Below, piece by piece: positions 1 to 12,411 of a stretch of DNA of 64,000 nt (its first letter is position 1; each line of letters begins with the position of its first letter). A program made the translations under genes and the position numbers. A model generated the notes under the pieces. That model did no database searches, was not told the origin of the DNA, and was given only the letters and a program-made list of their open reading frames with translations. The DNA is from Petrosia ficiformis (taxonomy: Eukaryota; Porifera; Demospongiae; Haplosclerida; Petrosiidae): the NCBI GenBank assembly GCA_947044365.1, contig OX345636.1:3554001-3618000 (forward strand), given 5' to 3'.

Positions 1-3000
1 TGAATTGTGACATACTTTACAAGGTCAATTTTATATAGATAATATTGTTAAATACTGTAAAAAAATAGTTAAAACTACTTCAGTGGTTAGTACACAGATT
101 TAACAATTAGGTGGTTGTTCAGAATACATATTATACCACAGATTTAGATTTTCACAGAGTATTTTAAAAATTTATTTTATGCAGGGAACTAAAACAACCC
201 AAGTGTAATGATTGCCACAACAATATCATTGTAAATGGCTCTTTAACTGTAAGGAATGAATTATGTTTTGTAATGACTAGTTATGTGCTATGCTATAACT
301 CAAACAGCTGGCTTCAATGATGTTATTGAGGTGGCCAGCAGTTAAATCTATTTAAAGTTATTTGTAAGTGACATCCACTGTTATTAGAATGCTAATTAAT
401 TAAAATTTTGATTGTTGTCTGTTCCAAGAAAAGGTAGGAGTAAAGTTTTATTATTATGTATTTCTGATGGTCAGATGCAGGTACTTCATTATAAGTGATT
501 ATTTGACCAATAGCTCATAGATCACCAACTGTTACAATACTTAATACATCATTCATTGTTGAGTAGAACCTATATAACGCCAATGATATTATAATATTAT
601 AAACCTAATAAAACTATTATATTTTATACCTACATACAACACTTCCTTATATGAAGAAGTAAGAATGTCACTTAACTTAATATAATTGTGTCTGGCCACT
701 AGGAAACATTCAACCACATAATTTAATAAATGGTTTTCCAAGAAGTATATAGCTATTTAATTGAAGAACCAGTAATTTGACAACAGACAGATGTATAAAT
801 TTCTTATGAAGATTTATGGTATTGGTGATGATAAAGAACATAAATAATTATTATAAGTAATTGTACATAATTAGCTAATACTATATAGTAAATGTAATTC
901 CTGAGAGTAGCTACTATACTGGTTATTCAAATATGTAGCTATTTTGAAATGTATTTATTATATTGTGTGTTTTAATAGCCAGACAGTTATTTTTTAAAGT
1001 AACAATGCCTGCTTTGTTTTTGTAATTTCTAGAAAAGGAAAAATATGTTTTAATCATGTAGCTACAGTTTTGTGATGGCCTAATACAATTAATTTTCAAC
1101 ATTCTTTAGTGTACATTCAACATTTTAACATAGCATTAAGGGTGGGGCTCACTAACTAATTCGTTTCTACATGTTTTTCCTTGGCTATGATTCCAATAAT
1201 TACCCACCCACTATCTCACAAATCATCAACCACAACACTTAGCTTAAACCTGGCCTTTTGACATTGTTTGACACTTTGCTGAAAGTGTGAATCAACCACA
1301 AATGGGTACTGCAGTTTGACACACCTTCGTGCCGCTTCGTGGTGCTAATAAGCACCTGCTTATACAAAAAAGCAAGGTTAGCTTAATATAACCATGTATT
1401 AAAACCATGCAACCATATCATTTATATTTATGTCATAATTATACAAGGAACTATAAATTTGAGAAATCGATCCCAATAATTATACTGTTTATAATGGTAG
1501 TCAATCTATAAAACTAATATTATAATATACCTTGCATATGCATAATTATGCATAACTATGCAAGTAACTAATAATAGTTATTATAATCAATTTAATTGCT
1601 TCTATTGTCAAATACTTGGCTCTTCAATTGTTTCTTCAAAAGGAATCTATTACATTACTGGTATTCTAATGACCATGCAGACAGTTACATTAAGTAAGTG
1701 TATCTCATTAACGTAGTTACTATGCAATATGCACTGCAAATTTAAAATTCTTAAAATAACTAATTGATTTGTTAGTACAGTTGCAAAGAATAGTAGAAAT
1801 TGTAATTTAATTAGTCATGTAGGCTGTTATGACTGCATGGCAGAGTTTTTGATAAATTTAGAATCATGAGCCAAATTGGCTCAACAATGGTTAGTGTGTG
1901 TGCCATTGGGAATACATCTTGAGCCAATTAACAAAGAGTTAATGTTATTAATCACAGCATAATTAAGTGTGCCATATGGCCCAAAGAGTTAACTGTGCAG
2001 TGCTAATTAAGAAGCTCTTTGGTCCTAGGGTGCGCCATACAAGCTTATCAAAACACTGCTGCATTGTATGGTGACATACAATGTACAGTACTTATTATAC
2101 TACCAATTATAATCCAGTTTCAATTTCCTTATCTGGTCTAATTGATTTACAAAGCAGCAAAATAACTATTTTAAATTAGGTTTCCAAACCTTTTTTGTGC
2201 AGATATTAGACATGATATTTGATTATAATTGGTATAAATACATGTACGTTATCATGCAGTCATAACATCATGTATGACTAACTGTATTATAATTTGCATC
2301 CTTGCAGCTATACTATCGAATACATTTGATATTTTAACAATGCAGTGTGATTGCCATAATATACCAACAAATGAATGAGTCATTTTGAGAATTTTGTTAT
2401 TCCAGCAGTATATATTAGTTTGACTATGAAGCATCTGTAATAAAAGACGAAACAAAAAAATTCAACTGCCAAAATTGAAATAATTATATTCGTATTGCAA
2501 GTAATAATGACCTAAAACTAGCAAAATAAGAATAATTATTAGTTAACAGTACATTTTTTATTGTTAATTATAAGTACATTCCATATCTACAGAAATGTTT
2601 ATTATCACACTGCAAAAGCAAAATATTAAATTTAGTGGTTAGTACAGTTGCAAGGATTTAACAATTAGTTATGCATCTTATACCACAAATACTTAGCATT
2701 AATTAGCATTATAAATTTAGAGTGGTGTCTACTCATATTTCATGTCAAAGATTTTGTATAATTTATACTAAAGTACATGTAATAGAACTTGTAAACCCAC
2801 AATGCATAATTTGATCGATTTATATATTTCAATTGTTAGTGCAATTATGTTTTAGTAGTATATACATGCATGTAGCCACAAAACATCCTCTATGACAATT
2901 GACAAACTAAATTGAAACTCCATGTAATTAACCAATAACATGGTTATTTTGGTGATTTGATTTTTAGAATGAAGGTGGAGTTTACGGTTAAAAGAAGAAT

Positions 3001-3503
3001 CTCTGGTATTTCCAGTCAATCCTAATAGTACTAGAGTCTTTCCAATGATGTGCACTCTGAATTATCCAAGTTAGTAATTTCATCTTAGTACACTGAGCCA
3101 TTGAGATAACATAACAATCTTCCAAACTTTTTCAATATAATAATTATAATTTAAATGCTGTGACAGATTAACTTCAACATTAATTTTTGTTTCAAATTTA
3201 CCTGGCTATTATAACGAGATTAATTTAAGTGATGCTGAATAGTTCCAAATTGAAAGCATAAACTTTATAATATTATCATAATTATTGTGAACACTTGTGT
3301 TTATTTCAGCAATTAGCATCACAAAAAGATATCAATGACAAAAAATAATCATAATTATGCCAAAATCAATTAAAGGCCTAGTGCATAATTTTCAAAAAAC
3401 GACCTACTCTAAAAACATACACATGTAACTACAATATGAAAAAAATACTGGGACCTAGTTCATAATTGTTTGTAATCATGAGGATTCCTTAAAGCTCCTG
3501 TTA
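1..3503. other. AT-rich non-coding, MITE fragments
   Basis: No credible coding exon is seen. The stretch holds old fragments of short transposons. Around 2610-2830 is a partial copy of the MITE family that is complete at 4325-4758, and a degenerate partial copy lies near 50-180. Around 640-770 is an inverted copy of the block that occurs at about 5720-5860 and 6490-6570/7728-7780. The few open frames are short, lack ATG or are biased to AT-rich codons, and are not supported. Confidence 0.6.
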
Positions 3504-3745
3504 TTAAGTATCGAGAAAACGGACCGACTGAATCTGGTCATTATGACCAGGATAATAATTAGGTGAACAATCCCCCTCTTTGACTTTAATTTTAGCTCCA
3601 GAGTAATTTTTCCCAGTCCACAGTTCCCATGTACCACCTGTGGCAACGTAAGATGACACACCTTCTGTGTTACCAACACGAAAGCTGTCAGTGATGTCTG
3701 GGTCATCCTTAATATATTGTTTGCCTGTCAATTTTGGCTTGGTTG
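3504..3745 (-). CDS. Beta/gamma-crystallin Greek-key domain, last exon
   Basis: The minus-strand frame from about 3745 to the TAA at 3504-3506 encodes about 80 residues containing GTWELWTGKNYSG, a following KEGDCSPNYYP and the closing NDQIQSVRFLD. This is the classic beta/gamma-crystallin motif: an aromatic strand, Tyr-x-Gly, then Asn-Asp-x-Ile-x-Ser-Val-Arg. The N/D-N/D-x-x-S/T type motif normally binds calcium. There is no ATG; a TAA lies just upstream, and AG dinucleotides near 3736-3745 could be the acceptor, so this is the 3' exon of a larger gene whose upstream exons I could not place with confidence. Sponge genomes are known to carry such domains. Domain identity is fairly secure; gene extent is not. 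Confidence 0.7.
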
Positions 3746-4209
3746 AATTGATTAAGGTTTACATCAATATTACAAGTAGAACCAATTACATCTTGGGTAT
3801 ACGAAGTAATGGTAGAGGAAAGGTGAAGAACATCATTACTCGTCATTTTTGAATCTGTGAAGTTTTCACAACTGTTGAACTAAGATCGAAAATGCCTTTT
3901 TTAAAGGATTAGATAAAGTGCTGAAGCCATGCACTGTATACTAATCAACAGAAATCCTATAAGTTGTCGCGTAATCAGTTAATTGACCACTGAAGTAACC
4001 AAAGTGCTTCAAGGAATTGATTATAATAGTATTAGTTACGGTATAGCTGGAAATATTGGCAAAACAAAGCATTGGCGGTTTTGCCTAGAAACAAGGAAAA
4101 TTAAAAGTTTATAGAGTTAATTTTGACAGTTTATTATTAAAGTTTATGTGTAGGTGGGGTATCTTGAACAAGGAGAGGTGTTGTTGTAGGGCATCTACCT
4201 CAACTTCCG

Positions 4210-4326
4210 CTAACCTCTATGTACGTTATGGCACTCCTTGACCTTCTTGTTGACTTCCTTGTGTTCCTTTGCAGATAGAAGAGTACAGTCGTTCTCTTCA
4301 GGTAGTATCGTTTCTCTCACTTTACA
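4210..4326 (-). CDS. Candidate terminal exon with acceptor inside a MITE end
   Basis: On the minus strand a T-rich tract ending in CAG (the terminus of the MITE at 4325-4758) is followed directly by a 38-codon open frame to a TAG at 4210-4212. The peptide is Lys/Glu-rich (for example KEHKEVNKKVKECHNVHRG) with three cysteines. The first two bases of the exon are the last two bases of the transposon. I do not recognise the product. It is listed because codon use is balanced for so AT-rich a region and the acceptor is strong. It could equally be a chance frame. No upstream partner exon was identified. Confidence 0.3.
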   Translation of the reverse strand, partial: CKVRETILPEENDCTLLSAKEHKEVNKKVKECHNVHRG

Positions 4327-4758
4327 CTGAAAAAAATAAATCATTAAAATAACCATTTTATTGGGTTAGTACAGTTGCAATTGGAATATCATGGATTTCA
4401 AATTAGTTTGTCAATTATCATAGAGGATAATAGTGGCCATGGCTACATGCATGTATGTTTCTATAACATAATGTGCACCAAGTATTGAAAGGTATAAGTT
4501 ATGTTTTTGCAAGTTTACAAAACTTTTTGAGAGACAGATGCAATTACATGTACTTTAGTATAAATTATACTAAATCTGTGACATGAAATGAGTAGACAGC
4601 ACCCTAAAATTATAGTGATTCAACTATAATTGAATATAATTAGTACAAAGTATCTGTGGTCTAAGTTGTATGTATTCTGAACAACCAACTAATTGGTAAA
4701 TCCTTGCAACTGTACTAACCATTAAATTAGTTATTTTAACTATTTTTTTTTTGCAGTG
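4325..4758. mobile_element. MITE, copy 1 of CACTGCAAAA family
   Basis: A 434-bp element begins CACTGAAAAAAATAAATC and ends in a T-tract followed by GCAGTG, its inverted complement. Subterminal inverted repeats contain GGTTAGTACAGTTGCA and, at the other end, TGCAACTGTACTAACC. Flanks show TA on each side. Related copies are at 14291-14702, about 17450-17842 and 54636-55052. It has no coding capacity. Reading outward, each end is a pyrimidine tract plus CAG, which matches a 3' splice site. Confidence 0.75.
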
Positions 4759-5270
4759 TATAATAATAATACAAACTAACATGTCAGTACTTACTTATTA
4801 CTTATAACTGAAAGATTTTAGTATTGTTATACCAGTCTTTTCCTTGTCTATCCTATAAGTCTTACATTTTAGTCTCCGTTGTATCTCAAAGTTTAATGTT
4901 GTAGCAACCACAGTCCCAATTGTGTTTGCTTTGATGTAGTGCTTTGCTAGCAATAGTCATGATACAGGAGTAGTTATGTTTAGATGTGTCCACATGTCTC
5001 CAAGAGTTTTATCAAGTCTAAAAACAGTAACCATGAGTTATTAAAATTCTGATTACTTTATAACAGAAGGGTTTTAGCAAAAATCTTTTAACATTTTGAT
5101 CTATGTTTAATTTAAAGTCTGCCAGTAGCTCGTTGGAGCCGCTAATGTTTGTAGTTTTCCCAAAATATTGCGAACAAACACACACACACACACCCACAGT
5201 CATACAATATGATTACCATACCCTTCCACACTGCAAAAATAATGTCAAAATAACTGATTCATTGGTTATT

Positions 5271-5658
5271 ACTAGTGTTGTACCTATACTAGGTTTTGCC
5301 TATAATAATTATTAATTTTATAGATACCACTATTATAGGCAACTAAAACTGCCTATACCTACACCAGAAGCTCATGAAAAACCATAGGGCTTTTCATGAG
5401 CCCCTGCCTATACCTATACCTATATATATACATGTGTTCATTGCTTTTTCTAGAGTATGTTCAGTGCATCACTAATTGTTAGCACTGCTCTATATAGCCA
5501 TCTCAGTTGGAAAATGAAACTCACAAACTACTATAAAAGATGGAAAAAGCTGAAAAAATATGTTTCTAACTGTTGTATCAATCTTTTCCTGCAGTAAAAC
5601 AGTACTATAAATTATCAAAACCTGTACATATACCTATATCAGTAAAAGTACAACACTA
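5271..5658. mobile_element. Small TIR element, CTAGTGTTGTAC ends
   Basis: The left end reads CTAGTGTTGTACCTATA and the right end is the inverted GTACAACACTAG. TTATTA flanks both sides and is a likely 6-bp target duplication. It has inserted into a copy of the CACTGCAAAA MITE. The inside is rich in CCTATAC repeats and has no coding potential. A related piece lies near 6365-6430. Confidence 0.55.
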
Positions 5659-6048
5659 GTTATTAGGATTTAAAAATTGCATGTATGGTCATACTGTTGA
5701 TGTCATAATATTTACTGAAATCATAATTTGCCAACTTCTTCTTGGAAAATCATTTTATTAAATTATGTGGTTGAATGTTTTCTAGTGACCAGACACAGGT
5801 TATGTTAAGTTAAGTGACATTCTTACTTCTTCATATAAGGAATATGTAATAGTGTTGTATTTATATAGTAGGTATATTTATTAGGTTTATAGTATAATAA
5901 TATCACTGGGGTTGTATGAAATTGTGTAGATTCTACTCAACAAGGATGTATGTATGTAACATCAATGAGAAAGATAATATTGAGTGAGAGAGCAAATAGT
6001 CCTTAAGTTCTTTTACTTTTATATAAAATCATACATAATACACATTGT

Positions 6049-6208
6049 GCAATAACAATAGTGTCAGACAATTACATGTATATTTAAGAGACATATTTAT
6101 ATGACATTGTGTCCATACTACATGTATAGCAATAACAATAGTGTCAGACAATTACATGTATATTTAAGAGACATATTTATATGACATTGTGTCCATACTA
6201 CATGTATG
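6049..6208 (+). repeat. Perfect 80-bp tandem duplication
   Basis: Two adjacent 80-bp units (6049-6128 and 6129-6208) appear identical by eye, each starting GCAATAACAATAGTGTCAGA and ending CTACATGTAT. Identity implies a recent event or a local assembly duplication. Confidence 0.85.
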
Positions 6209-6570
6209 TGTAACACTTATAGTTGGTGACCTATAAGCTTTTGAATGAAGTACCTCCTGCAACTGGCCATTGGAAATACACAATAATAATATGTTTTCTA
6301 AACGTTATGACATCAACAGTATGACCATACATGCAACTTTTAAATCTTTGCAACTGTAATAACCACTGTTGTACCTATACTGGTATAGGTATATGTATAG
6401 GTGAGGTATAGGTAAATATAGGTATAGGCAAATAGATACAGATACTTTGATTTTTGTCTAAAAACTGGCTAATTTGATTTTACTGAAATCATAATTTGCT
6501 AACATCTTCTTGGAAAACCAGTTATTAAATTATGTGGTTGAATGTTTTCTAGTGGCCAGACACAATTATA

Positions 6571-7727
6571 TGTGACCGCGAATGAGAAAACGTGTCTTGT
6601 GTGACTAAAATTCAAAATTGAGTTTTTGCTATCAGCGGATTCTCCATGTTTCAAGCTACTTCCTGATGGTTTCGATTTTGCAATCTGATGTTCCGTTGCT
6701 GAGTTACACTCCCTCAAAGCTTTGACAGCAATTAAAATTAAAATGCTAGAAAAGCCATTTATAAAATTTTTCACGTTTTCCCGTAAACTATCCGTTTACG
6801 CAAGCATGTGAGAGAGAAACAAGCTTTTGGAGGTTTGTAAATGCCTGTTTTTTTACTGTTAATAGCCAATATTGTCATTCATTTGGAATGGTAAAGTTCA
6901 CCCTTAGTTTAGAGTGTCTTGTTCTGCAATCCAAGGCCCAAATTGATGGAGGAAATCTCATAAATTGTGAGTATGATTATTGTAGATAAAATTTATTGTT
7001 TACCTTCTTGGAATGCATTTGTTGTACTTGACATGAAACTGGGATGTTATTAACTGTAACAGTTTTATCTTGTATGCGTGTAGTTATGCTAACTCAGTTG
7101 GTTTTAGTTATTTGAGTTGTTTCCTTTTGTTTATATTCTTTAACTAAAGTTTAAAAAAATTATTAATACATGTATTTTCAACAGGTTCAAGCTCCTTATC
7201 ACAAGTTCTCAACATCACCGAGTCTTTCTACAGCATCACTGAACATCAAAATCTGTTATAAAACATTATAAAATGTTATTTATTTTTTAATGATCATAAA
7301 CATTGATAATGTTACTCACTCTTCACACAGATAGGGTAGCACGATTAGACATTTACCATCTTGACCTCCAGCAGTTAGAAGTACCCTAGTTGAGTTCATA
7401 GCTTGAGTAAGAGCCTTTTCTTTGTTGAAATAAAATTCGTTGCTATGCGTTGCTATGGAATTTCCCGTTAGCGTCCGCGTTACATTTCGTTGTTTGTGCT
7501 CCGTGTTTATAGCAATGGCTGACGTTCTCTGTGATAAAACGAGTATTTGCAGTATAGCGAAGTACTCCAGAGGACTTTAGATCAACTCAGTGGATGAGTA
7601 AGTCACCTATAATCATAAAGCAAGCGAAATCTCGATTTCGACAAGTGTTAGCTATGCCATCTATTTTGGCTAATATCTCAATATCAATAAAAGTCACACA
7701 AGACACGTTTTCTCATTCGCGGTCACA
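6571..7727. mobile_element. TIR DNA transposon derivative, TGTGACCG ends
   Basis: A 1157-bp element has perfect inverted ends of about 35 bp, starting TGTGACCGCGAATGAGAAAA on both sides, and TA at the flanks. The flanking DNA rejoins as a block that exists uninterrupted near 5790-5810, giving a paralogous empty site. No transposase motif is visible; short frames at both ends are parts of the repeats. A 424-bp cousin with TGTGACCGTCTACGCG ends is at 53533-53956. TA targeting fits the Tc1/mariner group, but the family is not identified. Confidence 0.75.
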
Positions 7728-8155
7728 TATTAAGTTAAGTGACATTCTTACTTCTTCATATAAGGAATATGTAATAATTTTGTATTTGTATAGTAGGTAC
7801 ATGTATATGGTATATTAATTATAATAGGTTTATAGTATAATAATATCACTGGGGTTGTATGAGATTGTGTAGATTCTACTCAACAAGGAAGTATGTATTT
7901 GTAACACTTATAGTTGGTGACCTATGAGCTTTTGAATGAAATCAATGAAGTACCTCCTGCATCTGGCCATTGGATAATAATATGTTTTCTAAAATCAGGT
8001 TAGCCAGTATTTAGACAAAAATCATAATTTGTAGGACTGGGAATTGTCTGAGATTCTGAAATTGATTTTCGCTAACTTCAACTCAATTGATAATCAATTA
8101 AAATCAGTGGAGTAATTAAGCCAATTAAGTCAAACAATGCAGGAAAGAATTTTTA

Positions 8156-8689
8156 CCCTTAGAGGACTGAGCTTGTTTTTCAATTTCTTCCCAAATTCAA
8201 CACTGATGTCCCTGCCATATATTTTGACCACCATTCACTTTCTCTACCGCAAACCTGGCAAGTTGGTAAAGTAGTACTTGAGTACTACTTCTACCAACTT
8301 GTTTAATGGGACTTGAAAGCCCCCAACTTGTTAGTAGGACTAATCCAAATGTTCTGCCTATTTTGCAACTGGGGCAAACAAAACGTCCCCACTACATGTT
8401 GGCAAGAGCTATACCCATGATATCAAGTTTTACAGCAAGGGAAATGTCTCAGCTACCCACCAGACTGAATCTCCAAATTGTGTAGGGAGCGTGGGGGCAC
8501 AGCCCCCTTCAAACTCTTACTAACAGGGGACACCCCTCTTTACAATTCACCATCGCTCAACATTTAGGTGAAAAGGCGGTCGAAAAACCATCAATTTTTC
8601 AAACATTTCAAGTGCTTTGTAATGCTAGGAACACACTCCGAACGGCGTAGGGTCAAATGTCACAATATGTGACATCAGTCCTCTAAGGG
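8156..8689. mobile_element. piggyBac-like MITE, CCCTTAGAG family, copy a
   Basis: Inverted ends read CCCTTAGAGGACTGA and TCAGTCCTCTAAGGG. The inside matches the longer copies at about 40717-41322 and 43153-43752 (shared motifs GCTTGTTTTTCAA, GGGGCAAACAAAA and a CCCCCTTCAAAC stretch). The flanks are not a clean TTAA here. An internal hairpin, AGTAGTACTTGAGTACTACT, lies near 8270. Non-coding. Confidence 0.55.
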
Positions 8690-10576
8690 GTATTTAACTT
8701 GACTTAACTAAATATTGATTGATATTTCAATTATATCATCCCAGCCCTAATAATTTGTATTCCTAGTCAATACATCGTAATGTCTTTGTTATTTTTTACT
8801 GAAAATACCTGATAACAATCAACACCATTATTTAATATATCTCTTAATTTTCCTAGAAACAGCATAATTGTATATTATTGAAACCAGCTGCTTGATCTGT
8901 GATGTTATTTAACTTAATATATATATAATTGAATCTAGTTAGTTATTAAAAAACCTGAAACCACATATGAGCCAGTTATTTGAGAACAATGATATTGTTG
9001 CCAAATAGCTGGTTCATATATGTATCGTTATACATACTAGTGTTATTTTGGTTAAACAGCAGACCCTTCCAGAGTCTGTTAAGTTGTCGAGTGGGTATCT
9101 GCTGAAAATGCATTAGATTATTTTAAAATGATCATGCATGAGTGATATATGCTTACAAGACAACTTCTTGGAGCAAACAGTACATAGAAAAGAGTGCGAG
9201 TCTCATCTCCTTCAACAGGCTGTATGCAGGGATGCTTACAACTGGAGTAAAACTTACAGTCATAACTAAAACCTGTAAAACTTATATTAACTCCAGGGTT
9301 GCCTTGTCTTTTTGTGCAGCCAACAGCACAGAGTAAGGTAACTTTTCGGCCTAACAAAATGGTGGATAAAAAATAATAGCAAAATGCTTTCCTGTGTCTA
9401 CACTGTCTTTATGCTCATATCAATTATTAATGAAAGGGGTATATATACTTAATTCTGTCTTAATATCATGTTCATGTATACTATTAAAGAGGTGGTTAAT
9501 TAATGCTAAGTAGTGGTTATTCCCAACCAGTGTGGGTAGAACAGTGGTAAATGAACTGCAAGTTTTACTTAAGAGCCATTTTCATTACCATAAATTATAC
9601 TATGCATCACAACACACCATCAAAATTTTCATGTGCATGGCATTGTCACCAAAACTCTAAGAACAAGATATATTGAGAAAAATATATCCATATAATTGCT
9701 TAGCGATGACTACCCACATATGTATGTATTAATCATTGCTGATGGCACTAGTGTCTCTACCTTTCTGTGTACTCAAAACCCGGGACCTGAAGTAAATGTA
9801 ATTGCAGTCTCAGTACACAGATCTTTGATGAAATTGAAGTACTCCTTCAGGTTCTGAATGATGAATTCATCGTACCGTCACTAGTACTCTATCAGTTATG
9901 TGATGTTTCTGACACAGGGCTTTTCCCAAAAACATTATTTTGTATTTTATTTTTAATTAATTTGGATACCATATAGAGTATAGTAGTATAAAAATACTTC
10001 AAACAGTTGCAATACACTTAAATATTACTTTTAAGGGCGCTCATTATGTTTCATGTTTGTGTGTGGATCATCAGTAGTGTATTATGTATTATCATTACTA
10101 TCAATTACTGCAGAAGTTGAATTTTACATCATAACATAGCATCAACAAAGCCAACTAATGTACGTGCAACCTAAAGACCACTCAGAAATTATTTTGACCC
10201 TTGCTGAACTCATAGATCTATGAGTTCAACAAGGGTCAAAATTATTTCACAAGGAATTATCAGACAGTTTGATTACAAAACATGCAGTATCCGGCAATTT
10301 CTAACAAAATCCCTCTATCAGTTGAAATATAATTTATAATTATTATAATTATTATAAATAATTTTATTGCTAATTACATGTGTATGCGAAAATTATATTT
10401 ACTCCAATAACAATTTATTTTAGTTATTATTATAGCATTTCTCAATTATATAGAAATTAAGTCCAGTTCCATACTAAAGAAACATCAAGATGAAGTTGTA
10501 CACGTATTACTGATATATTCAAACGAGTTTGTGTGAACACTGTGAGTTAAAGGACTCAAAAATATATAGCACAGTA
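8690..10576. other. Non-coding, hairpins and a possible THAP remnant
   Basis: No full gene is seen. Two hairpins stand out: 8964-9022 (arms CATATGAGCCAGTTATTTG and the near-inverse) and 10185-10248 (64-nt near-perfect palindrome). On the minus strand at about 9285-9357 the frame reads CAVGCTKRQGNPGVNISFTGF in two parts, which recalls the first Cys pair of a THAP zinc finger, but there is no ATG and nothing else of the domain. Confidence 0.4.
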
Positions 10577-10702
10577 ATGGGTGGAGAATCTCTAGCATTA
10601 GTACAAGCTATTGTAGAGTCAGTGGAAGAGAATCCTAACAAACTGCAAGCATTAGTAAAAATGTTTCTGCAGAAAGATGAAACAGTTTCTGTACCAAAAT
10701 GA
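10577..10702 (+). CDS. Small frame resembling a death-fold fragment
   Basis: An ATG frame of 41 residues contains ALVQAIVESVEENPNKLQAL and then VKMFLQKDE, strongly helical and of the type seen in the helical tails of the sponge death-fold exons further along this window. After the TGA the next codons stay helical (IRKELELTKSSDQL), so the stop may be a mutation in a longer exon. No splice partners were found. Possibly an orphan exon or a pseudogene fragment. Confidence 0.3.
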   Translation: MGGESLALVQAIVESVEENPNKLQALVKMFLQKDETVSVPK

Positions 10703-11699
10703 ATCAGGAAAGAGTTAGAGTTAACTAAGTCAAGTGATCAACTGTCAGCTACAGTGTACGGACAACACATTTCACCTTCAAATATCTGTTAATATGAGAT
10801 ATGCCAACCCAAACCCTGTCACACAAATTTCGCATACACTGAATAATTACATTATTATACATTATTATACATTATTCTATATATTTTTATTATAATAATT
10901 CTTATAATTACAATAATAATAATGCTATACTTTAAATCAGGATATTTTGCTGATGATAAATTTCATTCTGATTCCTATCAACACAATCTAGCATCTTGAT
11001 ATTTTTAACATTAAATTTATTAAAAACTATAGTGCAAAAAAAGTAAACTCTATGAATTTAAATATTTTTTTGACTGTAGTTGAATGCCATTAGCAGAGCC
11101 TAGCGGAGCACATAGAGGTCTTAAAAGCCTTCCTGAAGGTATCAATGGAATTGTAGTACTTTATTAATGAAGCTTTTACTTTATATAGAATGATAATCAC
11201 CATTGTAACCCATAACTGCCTATTTTCATTCATAATTAATTCAAATTCCAATTTAATCCATAACCCTGGAGTATCTTGATCCATAAGCCTGGTTTTCTCA
11301 GAGTATAATCTACTGTATCTTGAATAATAATTATATTTTAAAATCTAGTTTGGATTTGTTTTGTTGTCTGGCATCTTAGGTGGTCGGTGTAATAATATGA
11401 CAATGTTCTCTATAATAATAAACTATAAATAAAAATAAATAAATATACTATATTATAGTATATTTTTTACCTTTTAAATGTGCATAAATATAATTAGATA
11501 TATAATATGTGGACAATGTTATTAATGTATTTTAGCTAATTGTTTAACGCCATAGAATGTATATGACTTTTGGCTAGATATTCATTTATGTACTGCCTCT
11601 GTTATTGGTTATTTAGCTTAAGCTTGAACTTTGTGTGTTATATCATCTCTTTGCCTAAATATCATATATAATTATTATTTCAAGAAGTATAACTAATTC
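10703..11699. other. Non-coding AT-rich
   Basis: AT-rich DNA with short ATTATAATA-type runs. The longest frame (11090-11284, minus) is not protein-like. Nothing else is recognisable. Confidence 0.55.
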
Positions 11700-11704
11700 T
11701 CAAT

Positions 11705-12330
11705 GGAAACTCAGTTACATTAAGAATGGACAGCTTCTTGGTACTTGTAGAAGGCACCTGTATCGAGAGTAGCAAAACACAGGATCAGTGGAACAATCAC
11801 TGTTAACCCAGTAACTTTGTGAATATTCAAAGTTAATTCTTAAATGCAACTTTGCCTTATTCTTCAACTGCATCCTCTAATAATTTCATCTCATGAGATA
11901 AATTTAGCATTAGTCCATGAAGCTGATACAAGATTGTGTCAACTAATAAATGTTGTTTACCAGCAACCAGCCATCTTGGATTTCAGGTATATTAAAAACA
12001 AACTAACATAGCAAACACTGTAAATCACATCACAATTAATGCTACGATGTAGTAAGTTGTACCAATTAACATGACATATATTACAAGGATGCCAACTGTG
12101 ACTGAGAGTTGATTTATACCTCCAAACAATCTTTAACCAAGTGTTTTATTCATGCTATGAAGAATGTAACACTGCATTCTTATGGTTGACACTTTTTGGA
12201 TTCTGTAGTGTATGTTTGTAAAGGTACTGTACTTACTTACTGGAACAACTTCAGAGTAACCTCCAACAGCGAAACCTGAGACAAATATAAATAACCACAA
12301 GAATACTGAAATGTGAAACACAAGTTTATT
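11705..12330 (-). pseudogene. Decayed partial copy of the sugar transporter
   Basis: Minus-strand text matches pieces of the neighbouring transporter gene out of order and with gaps: a stretch near 11730-11830 corresponds to 12590-12640 joined to 13060-13090, 11860-12060 corresponds to 13120-13330, and 12133-12321 repeats the exon-2 end (FAVGGYSEVVPVSKY against FATGGYSIVVPVSKY). Multiple stops and indels are present. This is a duplicated, rearranged fragment and not a working gene. The order of the pieces suggests a tandem duplication followed by deletion. Confidence 0.75.
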
Positions 12331-12411
12331 AACAAATAAAACAAGATATGGATAGGTGACAAAAAAAACAAGATATTGTCAAAAGATGAACATAATTATA
12401 GTTATAAATCA

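Larger units (their letters stand above)
4759..6570. repeat. Nested MITE and short-duplication region
   Basis: No gene is seen. A damaged CACTGCAAAA MITE begins near 5229 and is interrupted by the element at 5271-5658. A perfect 80-bp tandem duplication occupies 6049-6208. GTACCTATAC/GTATAGGT-type repeats occur at 5395-5430 and 6365-6430. The block at about 5716-5900 (containing GACATTCTTACTTCTTCA) is repeated at about 6484-6570 plus 7728-7800, so a tandem duplication preceded insertion of the 6571-7727 element. Confidence 0.6.
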
